Positions 54,872 to 63,938 are shown, numbered from the stretch's first letter. The stretch: 64,000 bases of DNA from Paracoccus sp. MA (GCF_020990385.1 NZ_CP087598.1:292001-356000); one strand, 5' to 3'. Program-made: numbers and translations. The notes: generated from the letters alone by a model not told the origin.

Positions 54872-55167
54872 CCGGGCCGCGCATCAGCGGTGCCGCGGTG
54901 CCCTATCTGCCGCGCGGGGTGCGGCTGCAGGACGACCGGGTGCGCGGCCTGCGCGTGCTGCTGGCGCCCGAGCGGGTGATCCAGCTCGATCCGGTGGGCC
55001 ATGCCATCCTGTCCGAGCTGGACGGCAAGCGCAGCCTGGCCGAGGTGATCCTGACGCTTTGCGCCCGCTACGACGCGCCGCCCGAGCAGATCGAGGGCGA
55101 TGTGCAGGATTTCCTGCGCGACCTGATGGAGCGGCGCATGGTGTTTCTGGACGGGGATGCGGCATGA
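54868..55167 (+). CDS. pqqD: PQQ biosynthesis peptide chaperone PqqD
   Basis: 99 residues; the core YLPRGVRLQDDRVRGLRVLLAPERVIQLD and SELDGKRSLAEVILTLCARYDAP match PqqD. It binds PqqA and presents it to PqqE. Coupled to both neighbours by ATGA overlaps. Confidence 0.95.
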   Translation: MTGPRISGAAVPYLPRGVRLQDDRVRGLRVLLAPERVIQLDPVGHAILSELDGKRSLAEVILTLCARYDAPPEQIEGDVQDFLRDLMERRMVFLDGDAA

Positions 55168-56300
55168 GAGACCATCCCGTTCCCCGCGACATCGACGGCA
55201 ATCCGGTCCGCGTCGGCCTGCCCATGGCGATGCTGGCCGAGCTGACGCATCGCTGCCCGCTGGCCTGTCCCTATTGCTCGAACCCGGTCGAGCTGACCCG
55301 CGCCAGCGCCGAGCTGAAGGCGGCGGAATGGGCCGACGTATTCCGGCAGGCCGCCGATCTGGGCGTCTTGCAGCTGCATCTGTCGGGCGGCGAGCCCGCC
55401 TCGCGCCGCGACCTGGCCGAGATCGCCGCCTCGGCCCGCGACGCCGGGCTTTACGTCAACCTCATCACCTCGGGCATCGGGCTGACCGAGGCGCGGCTGC
55501 GCGAACTGGACGGCGCGGTCGATCACATCCAGCTGTCGCTGCAGGGCATCGATGCCGAGATGGCCGACTGGATCAGCGGCTATGGCGGCAGCTTCGCCCG
55601 CAAGATGCAGGTCGCGGAATGGGTGCGGGCCATCGGCTTTCCGCTGACGCTGAACGCGGTGGTGCATCGCCAGAACCTCGACCGCCTGCCCGAGATGATC
55701 GACCTTGCCGAACAGCTCGGCTGCCGGCGCATCGAGGTCGCGACCGTGCAGTTCCACGGCTGGGCCGACCTGAACCGCCGGCCGCTGATGCCGACCCAGG
55801 CGCAGGCGAGCCGCGCGCGCGCGGTGGTGGACGGGGCCCGCCAGCGCCTGCGGGGCCGCATGGTCATCGACTACGTACCCGCCGACCACCTGTCGGCCTT
55901 TCCGAAAAGCTGCATGGGCGGCTGGGGCTCGACCGGGCTGAACGTGGCCCCGGACGGCACCGTGCTGCCCTGCCATGCCGCCCAGACCATCAAGGGGCTG
56001 GCCTTCGAGAACGTGCGCGACGTGCCGCTGGCCCGGATCTGGCATGACGGGGCGGCGTTCAACGCCTTTCGCGGCACCGGCTGGATGCCCGAGCCCTGCG
56101 CTTCCTGCGAGCGGCGCGAGATCGATTTCGGCGGCTGCCGCTGCCAGGCCATGGCGCTTGCCGGCGACGCGCGGGCGACCGATCCGGTCTGCTTGCGCTC
56201 GGACCTGCACGCCCGGCTGCGCGCCGCTGCCGAGGCCGAGGCGGCGAGCGATTCGACCGTGCTGGTCTATCGCCGCATGACACGGGAGAAACGACCATGA
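55164..56300 (+). CDS. pqqE: PqqA peptide cyclase PqqE (radical SAM)
   Basis: 378 residues. The radical SAM cluster motif is CPLACPYC (about residues 31-38). The SPASM cysteines near the C-terminus (CHAAQ, CASCERREIDFGGCRCQA, PVC) hold auxiliary clusters. It joins Glu16 and Tyr20 of PqqA by a C-C bond. The ATG at 55164 was chosen for its overlap with pqqD and the family N-terminus; the longer frame upstream overlaps pqqC/D and is not coding. It is followed by a SoxYZ-like carrier; no pqqF or pqqG protease is present here. Confidence 0.97.
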   Translation: MRDHPVPRDIDGNPVRVGLPMAMLAELTHRCPLACPYCSNPVELTRASAELKAAEWADVFRQAADLGVLQLHLSGGEPASRRDLAEIAASARDAGLYVNLITSGIGLTEARLRELDGAVDHIQLSLQGIDAEMADWISGYGGSFARKMQVAEWVRAIGFPLTLNAVVHRQNLDRLPEMIDLAEQLGCRRIEVATVQFHGWADLNRRPLMPTQAQASRARAVVDGARQRLRGRMVIDYVPADHLSAFPKSCMGGWGSTGLNVAPDGTVLPCHAAQTIKGLAFENVRDVPLARIWHDGAAFNAFRGTGWMPEPCASCERREIDFGGCRCQAMALAGDARATDPVCLRSDLHARLRAAAEAEAASDSTVLVYRRMTREKRP

Positions 56301-57067
56301 GACTGGCAGCCCTGCTTGCCGCCCTTGTCCTTGCGCCGGCGGCGATGGCGGCCGAGGTGGCCAATCCCCTGCAGCCCTCGGCCCTGTGGGACGACATGCG
56401 GCTGGCGGTGATCGGCACCGAGGAGGAGCCGCCGGTCGATCCGGCGATCTTCGACCTGGACGCGCCGCCGCGTGCCGACAATCCGGCGCTGGTGCCGGTG
56501 CGCATCACCCAGCCGCCCGGCGCGCCCGCGATCCGCGCGCTGGCGCTGGTGGTGGACGGCAATCCCGCGCCGGTCGCGGCCGAGTTCACCTTCGGCGAGG
56601 CGCTGATGCCGCTGGATTTCGAGGTGCGGGTGCGGGTGGACAGCTATTCCGACCTGCGCGCCATCGCCACGCTGGCGGACGGGCGCAAGGTGATGGCCGG
56701 GCGCTTTGTGAAAGCCTCGGGCGGCTGCGCGGCGCCGGCCGGGAAAAGCATGGAGGAGGTGCGCGCCACCATGGGCGAGATGCGCTTTCGCGCGGCCGAG
56801 GAGGACGGGCGGCAGGTCGGCACGCTGATGATCCGGCACCCGAATTTCTCGGGCCTGCAGCGCGATCAGGTGACGCTGCTCACCATCCCGGCCGAGTTCA
56901 TCCAGGTGCTGGAGGTGAAGCGGGGCGAGGAGCCGCTGTTCACCATGGAGGCCGGGATCTCGATCTCGGAGGACCCGGTGTTCCGCTTTGCCCATGCGCC
57001 GGGCGAGGGGCCGGTCACGGTCCATGCCGAGGATACCGAGGGCCGGGTCTGGGATCAGTCCTTCTGA
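56297..57067 (+). CDS. Quinoprotein-associated SoxYZ-like carrier
   Basis: 256 residues with a signal peptide (1-18). A fused SoxY-like (about 25-150) and SoxZ-like (about 155-256) protein: LVPVRITQPPGAPAIRALALVVDGNP, then VKASGGCAAPAGK, whose Cys is the carrier residue, then ISISEDPVFRFAHA. Such fused carriers occur beside PQQ-dependent dehydrogenases and the relay metallohydrolase. Periplasmic; the cargo is unknown. It overlaps pqqE by four bases, so it is part of the pqq operon, and overlaps the convergent ABC gene by 13 bases at its end. Confidence 0.9.
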   Translation: MRLAALLAALVLAPAAMAAEVANPLQPSALWDDMRLAVIGTEEEPPVDPAIFDLDAPPRADNPALVPVRITQPPGAPAIRALALVVDGNPAPVAAEFTFGEALMPLDFEVRVRVDSYSDLRAIATLADGRKVMAGRFVKASGGCAAPAGKSMEEVRATMGEMRFRAAEEDGRQVGTLMIRHPNFSGLQRDQVTLLTIPAEFIQVLEVKRGEEPLFTMEAGISISEDPVFRFAHAPGEGPVTVHAEDTEGRVWDQSF

Positions 57068-57657
57068 AGCCGGGTCTGAAGTCGGGCCGGCTGGCCGGCC
57101 AGCAGCAGCGGCCGGGCGTGCAGCGCCTCGGCCTCGCGCGGGTCGTGGGTGACCAGCACCAGCCCGGCGCCGGTGCGGGTCAGCAGCGCATCGGTCAGCG
57201 CCAGCATCCGGCCCGCCGTCCCGGCATCCAGCGAGGCGAAGGGTTCGTCCATCAGCAGGATGTCGGGGGCCGCGGCGAAGGCGCGGGCCAGCGCCAGCCG
57301 CCGCTGCTGGCCCAGCGACAGCTGGCGGGGGAACTTCGCCTCGTGCCCGGCCAGTCCGACCTGCGCCAGCCAGTCCCGCGCGGTGGCCGCGTCGCAGCCG
57401 GTCGGGATGATGATGTTCGCCACCGCGTCGCGCCAAGGCAGCAGCACCGGCTCCTGGAACACCACGGCGAGGCGGTCGGCGCCGTCAAGCCGGCCGCGAT
57501 AGGCCCGGTCCAGCCCGGCCAGGATGCGCAGCAGCGTCGATTTCCCGATGCCCGAGGGGCCGAGGATCGCCACCCGCTCGCCGCGCGCGACCGAAAGCGT
57601 CAGCGCCCCCAGCACCTCGCGCGGGCCGAAGGACTTGCCGTCGAGTTCAAGCCGCAT
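57055..57657 (-). CDS. ABC importer ATPase (nitrate/sulfonate type)
   Basis: 200 residues. Walker A is GPSGIGKST; the signature is QLSLGQQRRLALARAFA, in which the usual SGG is SLG; Walker B is ILLMDEPFASLD; H-loop VTHD. Short for the type, lacking C-terminal extras. It energises import with the permease just upstream. It converges with the SoxYZ-like carrier gene and overlaps it by 13 bases. Substrate not known. Confidence 0.93.
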   Translation of the reverse strand: MRLELDGKSFGPREVLGALTLSVARGERVAILGPSGIGKSTLLRILAGLDRAYRGRLDGADRLAVVFQEPVLLPWRDAVANIIIPTGCDAATARDWLAQVGLAGHEAKFPRQLSLGQQRRLALARAFAAAPDILLMDEPFASLDAGTAGRMLALTDALLTRTGAGLVLVTHDPREAEALHARPLLLAGQPARLQTRLQKD

Positions 57658-58429
57658 CCTGCCTCCAGCGATTGGCGCGCCGCTCCCACGGGCGCAGCAG
57701 GAAAAGGTCGATGGCCAGCATGACCGCGACGAAGGCCAGCGCCCAGGCCAGCACGCCGGTCACGTCGAAGCTGGAGAACAGCAGGTGGATCTTGAAGCCG
57801 ACGCCGTTCGAGCGGCCGAGAAACTCGACCACCAGCACGATCTTCCAGATCAGCGAGATGCCGGCCCGGGCCGCGGCGGCGATATGCGGCGCCAGCTGCG
57901 GCAGCACGACATGGCGCAGCCGCGCCAGCGGCGCCATGCGGAAGGCGCGGGCCATGTCGTCGAGGTCGGGCCGCAGCGCCCGCGTGCCCTCGCGGATCAT
58001 CACCGTGACCACCGGGATCTTGTTCAGCGCCACGGCAAGGATCGCCGCGGTCTCGTTGAGCCCGATCCAGATGTAGCACAGCACGATCACCACCAGCGCC
58101 GGCACGTTCAGAAGGATGATGACCCCGGGATTGAACCATTGGTCCGCCCCGCGGCTGCGGCCCATCCACAGGCCCAGCGCCATGCCCGCGGCCATGGCCA
58201 GGGCAAAGCTGGCGATGACGCGGAACAGCGTCATGCCGGCGTTGAACCACAGTTCGCCGCTGGCGCTCAGCCGGGCGATGCGGGCCGCGACATCCCAGGG
58301 CGCGGGCAGGGTCTGCGGCCGGTCGGTCAGCTGCGAGGCCAGCGTCCACAGCAGCAGCATGGCCAGGATCGACAGAACCCCCGGCACCAGGCCGGGGCGG
58401 GACGAGGGGGGCTTGGGCGTGCCGGTCAA
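57647..58429 (-). CDS. ABC importer permease
   Basis: 260 residues with about six membrane helices and the BPD_transp_1 signature. The EAA loop reads AFRMAPLARLRHVVLPQLAPHIAAAARAGISLIWKIVLVVEFLG. Permease of the SsuC/TauC/NrtB group. It overlaps the ATPase gene by 11 bases and follows the binding-protein gene by 7, so the three form one operon. Confidence 0.94.
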   Translation of the reverse strand: MTGTPKPPSSRPGLVPGVLSILAMLLLWTLASQLTDRPQTLPAPWDVAARIARLSASGELWFNAGMTLFRVIASFALAMAAGMALGLWMGRSRGADQWFNPGVIILLNVPALVVIVLCYIWIGLNETAAILAVALNKIPVVTVMIREGTRALRPDLDDMARAFRMAPLARLRHVVLPQLAPHIAAAARAGISLIWKIVLVVEFLGRSNGVGFKIHLLFSSFDVTGVLAWALAFVAVMLAIDLFLLRPWERRANRWRQDAA

Positions 58430-58436
58430 TGCGGGG

Positions 58437-59426
58437 CTACTCCGGCCACCAGAACAGTCCCTCGGGCAGGGTGGCGACGCCGCCGGTCAGTTCCTCGCCG
58501 CCAAGCTCGGCCATGGTGGCGAACATCTGCTGCGCGTTCTCGGCATCGACCGGGCCATGGGCGGGGATGCCGGCGCGCCAGCCGGCCTTCAGCGCCTCGA
58601 ATTCGGCATCGTCGGCGGCCTCCATGATCGGGCGCAGCTCTTCCCAGGCGGCATCGTCCTTGGCCAGCAGGTCCTTGGCGGTGCGCGAGGCGCGCGCCAG
58701 CCCTTCGGCCAGCGCCGGATTGGCCGCGATCCAGTCGTCGCGCAGCACATAGCCCAGAAGCGGCGTCGAGGGGTCCAGCCCCAGATCGCTGGCCGCCGTC
58801 TCGACCGACATGATCTCGCGCATGCCCCGCGCCTGCATCTTGGCCTGGAAATGCCAGAAGTTGATCGCGGCATCGACCTCGCCGGTCTCGGCGGCGTTCA
58901 GGATCATCGGCGGTGCGCCGAAGACCTGCTGCGTCACGTCGGCGAGGTCCTCGCCCAGCCTCTCGCGCGACCAGGCGCGCAGGATCAGCCAGCTCTTGTC
59001 GACTGGCCCGCCGGCGATGCCGATCTTCTTGCCCTTCAGGTCGGCGAGCGACTGCGCCGGGCTGTCGCCGCGCACCATCACGCCGCCCACGGCGGTCGAA
59101 TAGGGCAGGAAGCGGAAACCGGCGCCGCGCGCCCGCTGCTGCGCCACCCAGAGGAAGTCCGAGACGATGGTATCGACCTCGCCGCCCTGCATGGCGACCT
59201 GGGTGGCGGGATTGCCGGCCAGGATCAGCGGCTGCAGCGTGAAGCCGTTCTCCTGGTCGAGGCCGCGCTTGCGGATCGTCTCGATCTCCCAGTTGACGGT
59301 GCCGTTCTCCAGCGTGCCGATGCGGATCACCGGGGGCTCGTCGGCGCCCTGGGCATGGGCGGGCAGCGCCAGCCCGACAAGCGCGGCGGCTGCGGCCACC
59401 AGGGTGATTCTGCGGCTGAATGGCAT
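58437..59426 (-). CDS. ABC importer substrate-binding protein
   Basis: 329 residues. Signal peptide 1-25 (ALPAHAQG), then an NMT1/SsuA-like fold: VIRIGTLENGTVNWEIETIRKRGLDQENGFTLQPLILAGNPATQVAMQGGEVDTIVSDFLWV. It binds a small periplasmic solute of unknown nature. Because the operon sits between pqq genes and a probable quinoprotein regulator, the solute may be related to quinoprotein metabolism, but that is inference. It is the first gene of the operon. Confidence 0.93.
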   Translation of the reverse strand: MPFSRRITLVAAAAALVGLALPAHAQGADEPPVIRIGTLENGTVNWEIETIRKRGLDQENGFTLQPLILAGNPATQVAMQGGEVDTIVSDFLWVAQQRARGAGFRFLPYSTAVGGVMVRGDSPAQSLADLKGKKIGIAGGPVDKSWLILRAWSRERLGEDLADVTQQVFGAPPMILNAAETGEVDAAINFWHFQAKMQARGMREIMSVETAASDLGLDPSTPLLGYVLRDDWIAANPALAEGLARASRTAKDLLAKDDAAWEELRPIMEAADDAEFEALKAGWRAGIPAHGPVDAENAQQMFATMAELGGEELTGGVATLPEGLFWWPE

Positions 59427-59616
59427 GGTGATTTCCCCCCTTGGACCAGCTGAAAGTGACATGTGCCCGATTTGCGGCCAATACAACCGAAGTCGTAGCC
59501 GCGGCGCGGTTTTCCGGTCCAACGGGCTTGCGCCGGCGGGCGGCGGTCTTAAGATGGTTGCGCAAAGGCCGGCGCGCCGAAACCCCCGGCCCTGTCGTTT
59601 CTTTGGGAGGAGAACG

Positions 59617-60327
59617 ATGGCCTCAGCCGAAATGCAGTCGCAAGACCGCGCCGCATCGCCAAGGCTTTCCGCAGATCGTGTCCGCGAAATCCTGATCGTG
59701 GACGACCATCCGCTGATGTGCGACGCGCTGGCCCTGACGCTGAAGATCAGCTTCGGGCTCAGGAACGTGCGCACCGCCCGCAGCCTTGCCGCCGCGCTGG
59801 AACAGATCCGCAGCCAGGGCGCCCCGGACGCGGTGATCCTGGACCTGAACCTGCCCGACGCCAAGGGGGCCGAGGGGCTGGTGACGCTGCGCCGGCAGAT
59901 CCCGGACGTGCCGATCACCATGATCTCGGCCGATCTGGAAAACGCCATGATCTCGGCCGCGATGGCGGCGGGGGCGCAGGGCTATATCAGCAAGTCGCTG
60001 GGCCGCGAGGCGCTGGTCGACAGCCTGCGCCGCATGTGGGAGGGCGAGCGGGTGACGCCCGACAGCTACCAGCCCGAACATGCCGGCGAGGAGGACGCGG
60101 CCCGCGCCGAGCTGGCCCGCCGCTTCGCCACCCTGACGCCGCAGCAGATGAAGATCCTGCGGCTGATCTGCCAGGGCAAGGCCAACAAGGAGATCAGCTA
60201 CGAGCTGTCCATCGCCGAGGCGACGGTCAAGACCCACATCACCGCGATCATGTCCAAGATCAATGCCCGCCGCCGCACCCAGGCGGTGCTGCTGGCCAAT
60301 AGCGTGAGGCTGTTCGAACCGGCATGA
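59617..60327 (+). CDS. LuxR-family response regulator, ErbR/ErdR-like
   Basis: 236 residues. The receiver domain (about 22-145) has phospho-acceptor Asp76 in VILDLNLPD and Lys in YISKSLG. The C-terminal LuxR HTH (about 168-225) is LTPQQMKILRLICQGKANKEISYELSIAEATVKTHITAIMSKI. Together with a FIST protein and a hybrid kinase it resembles the modules that control PQQ-dependent alcohol oxidation in Pseudomonas (ErbR/ErcS' region) and C1 oxidation in Paracoccus (FlhSR). GGGAGGAG precedes the ATG; the last four bases overlap the FIST gene. Confidence 0.9.
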   Translation: MASAEMQSQDRAASPRLSADRVREILIVDDHPLMCDALALTLKISFGLRNVRTARSLAAALEQIRSQGAPDAVILDLNLPDAKGAEGLVTLRRQIPDVPITMISADLENAMISAAMAAGAQGYISKSLGREALVDSLRRMWEGERVTPDSYQPEHAGEEDAARAELARRFATLTPQQMKILRLICQGKANKEISYELSIAEATVKTHITAIMSKINARRRTQAVLLANSVRLFEPA

Positions 60328-61517
60328 GCCCCGCCTTGCCCGAAGCCCGGCCCGAGCCCTGGCCCGGCGGCGTCCGGCCCCAGGCGCGGCCGGTCCTGCC
60401 GCCGGCGCCCGTCGCCGTCTCGGTCCCGGCCGAGGGCGAGGACACCGCCCGGCGCATCGCCGAGGCCATGGCGCCGCTGGACCCGGCCCTGGTGCTGCTG
60501 TTCGGCATGCCGGCCGAGGGGCTGCCCGCCCTGGGCACCGCGCTGCGCGAGGCGCTGGGTCAGGGCTGCCGCGTCGTCGGCTGTTCCTCGGTGGGCGAGA
60601 TCGGCCCCGGCGGCTATTGCGCCCGGACGGTGACGGCGCTGGGCTTTCCCTCGGCCAGCTTCCGGGTCGGCGTCTGCGTGCTGCGCGACCAGGCGCTGGT
60701 GCCGGTGTCGGAATGGATGGCCACGCTGCGCCGCTTTCACGCCGATTTCCGCCCCGACCTGCGGCGCTCCAGTTTCGGCGTGCTTCTGGCCGATGCGCTG
60801 GCCCGGCAGGAGGACGTGCTGACGGCGACGCTGGACGCGGCCATCCCCGGCCTGCCGATCGTCGGCGGCTCCAGCGCCGAGGGCATGCGCTTCGAGCCGA
60901 CCTGCCAGATGGTGGACGGCGCCGCCCATCCCGGCGCGGCGCTGTTCCTGCTGGTCGAGACCGATCTGGCGGCGGCCGAGGTCTCGTTCTCGCATTTCAG
61001 CCCGACCGACCGGCGCGCCGTGGTGACGGCCGCCGACCGGCACAACCGCGTCATCCTGGAGCTGAACGGCGAGCCGGCGGCGCAGGAATACGCCCGGCTG
61101 GCCGGCATCCCGGTCGAGGCGCTGACGCCGACGGAATTCGCCCGCCACCCGCTGCTCTTGCGGACCGGCAAGCGCCACCATGTCCGCGCCATTCGCGCCA
61201 TCACCCCCCAGGGCGGGCTGCAATTGCTGTCCGGGATCGAGGCCGGCAACATCCTGACGCTGGGCCGGGCGATGGACATGACCCGCGGCTTTGCCGAGGT
61301 GCTGGACGCCTTGCCGCGCCCGCCGCTGATGGTGCTGGGCTTCGACTGCGTGCTGCGGCGGCTGGCGCTGGAACGCGCCGGCATGGACGGGCAGATGTCC
61401 GAATTGCTGGCGCGCTATCGCGTCGCCGGCTTCAACACCTATGGCGAGCAGCACAGCGGCATGCATGTGAACCAGACCTTCGTCGGCATGGCGCTGATGC
61501 CCCCCGAGCCCGGCTGA
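60324..61517 (+). CDS. FIST sensory-domain protein
   Basis: 397 residues. FIST_N covers about 50-230 (DPALVLLFGMPAEGLPALGTALREALGQGCRVVGCSSVGEIGPGG, AAIPGLPIVGGSSAEGM). FIST_C covers about 250-390 (HNRVILELNGEPAAQEYARLAGI, GFNTYGEQHSGMHVNQT). FIST domains are thought to bind small ligands such as amino acids. No signal peptide, so cytoplasmic. It lies between the response regulator and a hybrid kinase that lacks any input domain, so it may supply the sensing function. Confidence 0.95.
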   Translation: MSPALPEARPEPWPGGVRPQARPVLPPAPVAVSVPAEGEDTARRIAEAMAPLDPALVLLFGMPAEGLPALGTALREALGQGCRVVGCSSVGEIGPGGYCARTVTALGFPSASFRVGVCVLRDQALVPVSEWMATLRRFHADFRPDLRRSSFGVLLADALARQEDVLTATLDAAIPGLPIVGGSSAEGMRFEPTCQMVDGAAHPGAALFLLVETDLAAAEVSFSHFSPTDRRAVVTAADRHNRVILELNGEPAAQEYARLAGIPVEALTPTEFARHPLLLRTGKRHHVRAIRAITPQGGLQLLSGIEAGNILTLGRAMDMTRGFAEVLDALPRPPLMVLGFDCVLRRLALERAGMDGQMSELLARYRVAGFNTYGEQHSGMHVNQTFVGMALMPPEPG

Positions 61518-61520
61518 ACC

Positions 61521-62846
61521 ATGTTCCTGCGCGACGACGATCCCCCCGCCCGACGGGTCGAGAAGCTGACGCGCATCGCCGATGTGCTGGTCGAGCGCAT
61601 CGACCGGCTGGAGGAAAGCCGCGGCTCGGCCTGGTCGATGTTCCAGGCCGCCGTGGCGCTGGAGCAGGAGGTGCAGGTCCGCACCCGCGAGCTGGAGCAG
61701 GCGCTGGCCGACCTGTCCGAGCGCAACCGCGAGCTGGCCGTGGCCCGCGCCTCGGCAGAGGAGGCGAACCGCTCCAAGACCCGCTTCCTGCGCGCCGCCA
61801 GCCACGACCTGCTGCAGCCGCTTTCGGCCGCCAAGCTGTTCCTTTCGGCGCTGAAGGACACGCCGCTCGACCCCTTGCAGCGCGAGCTGACCGACCGGCT
61901 GTCGGGAGCCTTCGAATCGGTCGAGGAGCTGATGCATGCGGTGCTGGACATCTCGCGCCTCGACAGCCAGCGCATCGAGTTCCAGCGCAAGCCCGTCGAT
62001 CTGGGCGAGCTGTTCCGCCGCCTCGCCGTCGAATACGCGCCTATGGCCGAGGCCAAGGGGCTGCGGCTCAGCTTCGCGCCGACCACGGCCGCGGTGGAAA
62101 GCGACCCGACATTCCTGCGGCGGATCGCGCAGAACCTGGTCTCGAACGCGATCAAGTATACCGACCGGGGCGGGGTGCTGGTGGGCGTGCGCAAGCGCGG
62201 CGAGCGCGCCTGGCTGGAGATCTACGACACCGGCATCGGCATCGCCGCGCCCGACCGCGCCCGCATCTTCGACGAGTTCCAGCGCATCGGCCGCGAGGGC
62301 GGCGGCGTGCCGGGCATGGGGCTGGGCCTGTCGATCGTGCGCCGCGCCTGCGCCAAGCTGGGCCATCCTATCGCCATGGACAGCGAGCCGGGGCGCGGCA
62401 CCGTGTTCCGCGTCAGCCTGCCGCTGGTCGCGCCGGGGGTCGAGCCGGCGCGGCCCGAGGGCGCCGGTCATGGCCCGTATCTGCGCGGCCGGGTGGCTCT
62501 GGTGGTCGAGAACGACGACGCCATGCGCCGCGCCCTGCAACTGGTGCTGCAGGACAAGCTGGGCATGGTCGCCCGCGTCTCGGGCGGCATCGCCGAGGCG
62601 CTGGCGCAGATGGGCGACGAGCCGCCGGACGTGGTGATCGCCGATTACAATCTCGACAACGGTGATACCGGGCTGGAGGCCATCGCCGCCCTGCGCGAGG
62701 CTGCGGGACAGGCGGTGCCGGCCATCGTCGTCTCGGCCCGCCGCGCGCCGGAACTGGGCGCAAGCCAGCGGATGGGCGTGCCGGTGCTGGAAAAGCCGGT
62801 CCGTCCCGAGGATCTGCAGGCCATGCTGCAGCAGATGCTGGCCTAA
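61521..62846 (+). CDS. Hybrid histidine kinase without an input domain
   Basis: 441 residues. An N-terminal coiled coil (about 15-85) is followed by the phospho-acceptor His95 in FLRAASHDLLQPLSAAK, an ATPase domain (QNLVSNAIKYT N-box, DTGIGI, GMGLGLSIVRR), and a C-terminal receiver (about 325-441) with Asp375 in VVIADYNLD. No membrane helix, PAS or GAF domain is present. It probably phosphorylates the LuxR-type regulator two genes upstream, perhaps with the FIST protein as sensor. It begins three bases after the FIST stop. Confidence 0.95.
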   Translation: MFLRDDDPPARRVEKLTRIADVLVERIDRLEESRGSAWSMFQAAVALEQEVQVRTRELEQALADLSERNRELAVARASAEEANRSKTRFLRAASHDLLQPLSAAKLFLSALKDTPLDPLQRELTDRLSGAFESVEELMHAVLDISRLDSQRIEFQRKPVDLGELFRRLAVEYAPMAEAKGLRLSFAPTTAAVESDPTFLRRIAQNLVSNAIKYTDRGGVLVGVRKRGERAWLEIYDTGIGIAAPDRARIFDEFQRIGREGGGVPGMGLGLSIVRRACAKLGHPIAMDSEPGRGTVFRVSLPLVAPGVEPARPEGAGHGPYLRGRVALVVENDDAMRRALQLVLQDKLGMVARVSGGIAEALAQMGDEPPDVVIADYNLDNGDTGLEAIAALREAAGQAVPAIVVSARRAPELGASQRMGVPVLEKPVRPEDLQAMLQQMLA

Positions 62847-62930
62847 GACCAAAGCACGAAAGTGCCGCCGGCGGGCTTTCGTCCCGACCCCGGCGGGGGC
62901 AGGGTCGCAAACAGGAAAGGGAGGATCGGG

Positions 62931-63545
62931 ATGAGGATCTTGCGCGGCTTGGCGGTGATCGGATTGCTGGCTTCGCCGCTTGCGGCGGGCGAGGCGGGGG
63001 ATCTGGTCTTTGCCGAACGCGGCCCCTGGGACCTGTCGCAGGGCCCGCTGGTCTGGGCGCTGCGCCAGACCGGGCCCGAGGTCGAGGGCTTCACCCCGCT
63101 GGGCGAGGGCACGATCTCGCTCAGCCAGGTTGCCGATCCCTCGGACGGCCAGCCGGTTCTGGAACTGGCCGAGGAAACCGAGCGCATCCAGCGCAGGATC
63201 GGGCCCTTCCCGGTCTCGGGCGGCGATCCGGCGCTGACCTTCTTTCTGGAAACCACGGCGCGGGACATGGTCGCGCTGACCGGCGGCAGCCCGTTCTATA
63301 TCCGCAACCGGCTGAAGGATGCGCTGTTCCGGGGCGGCGAGGTCCGGCGCGAGGGCGAGGCGACCGTCGCCGTCTTCGCCCCCTTCCGCGAGGACGAGAA
63401 CCGCGAGCGCATGTTCGGCTTCGACACGCTTGAGCTGCGCTTCACCCTGGGCGATCCGAAGCGGCCGATCCGGCGCATGCTGGCCGAAACCGGCCCGCTG
63501 GCGGGCGGCCGGCCGGCCTATCACAGCGAGATGGTGTTGAAATGA
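62931..63545 (+). CDS. Secreted protein of unknown function (204 aa)
   Basis: 204 residues with a signal peptide (about 1-19, LLASPLAAGEA). The mature part is soluble and without cysteines; blocks such as FFLETTARDMVALTGGSPFYIRNRLKDAL and MFGFDTLELRFTLGDPKRPIRRMLAET suggest an alpha/beta fold. Family not recognised. The AAAGGGAGGATC ribosome binding site is strong. It overlaps the next gene by four bases. Given the surroundings it may serve periplasmic quinoprotein oxidation; this is inference. Confidence 0.75.
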   Translation: MRILRGLAVIGLLASPLAAGEAGDLVFAERGPWDLSQGPLVWALRQTGPEVEGFTPLGEGTISLSQVADPSDGQPVLELAEETERIQRRIGPFPVSGGDPALTFFLETTARDMVALTGGSPFYIRNRLKDALFRGGEVRREGEATVAVFAPFREDENRERMFGFDTLELRFTLGDPKRPIRRMLAETGPLAGGRPAYHSEMVLK

Positions 63546-63880
63546 TCCGGGCAACCCTGACGGCAGCCCTGACGCTTTCGGCCGGCATGGCCGGGGCGCA
63601 GGCGGTGAACGACTATCCGACCAATGCGCGCGCCGATTACGTCTTCGTCTGCATGGCGACGAACGGCCATACCCGCGAGATGCTGGAGCGGTGCAGCTGC
63701 GCCATCGACCAGATCGCCGAAATCCTGCCCTATGACGATTACGTCAAGGCCGAGACGGTGCTGGCCATGCGCCAGACCGCCGGCGAGCGCGCCGGCATGT
63801 TCCGGCAGGGCGTCGCCGTCAACGAGATGATCGCCAATTTCCGCCGCGCCGAGGCCGAGGCCGAGATCCTCTGTTTCTGA
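63542..63880 (+). CDS. Small secreted cysteine protein (112 aa)
   Basis: 112 residues. The signal peptide covers about 1-19 (LSAGMAGAQA). The mature part is helical with four cysteines (VFVCMATNG, LERCSCAID, EILCF), so probably two disulfides. Family not recognised. ATGA overlap with the preceding gene makes the two a translated pair; both would be periplasmic. Confidence 0.75.
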   Translation: MIRATLTAALTLSAGMAGAQAVNDYPTNARADYVFVCMATNGHTREMLERCSCAIDQIAEILPYDDYVKAETVLAMRQTAGERAGMFRQGVAVNEMIANFRRAEAEAEILCF

Positions 63881-63938
63881 ACTGGACAATCCGGCCGCCC
63901 CGCGCTTCCTTGTCGGCAAGCTGAACAGGAGGGAAGCC

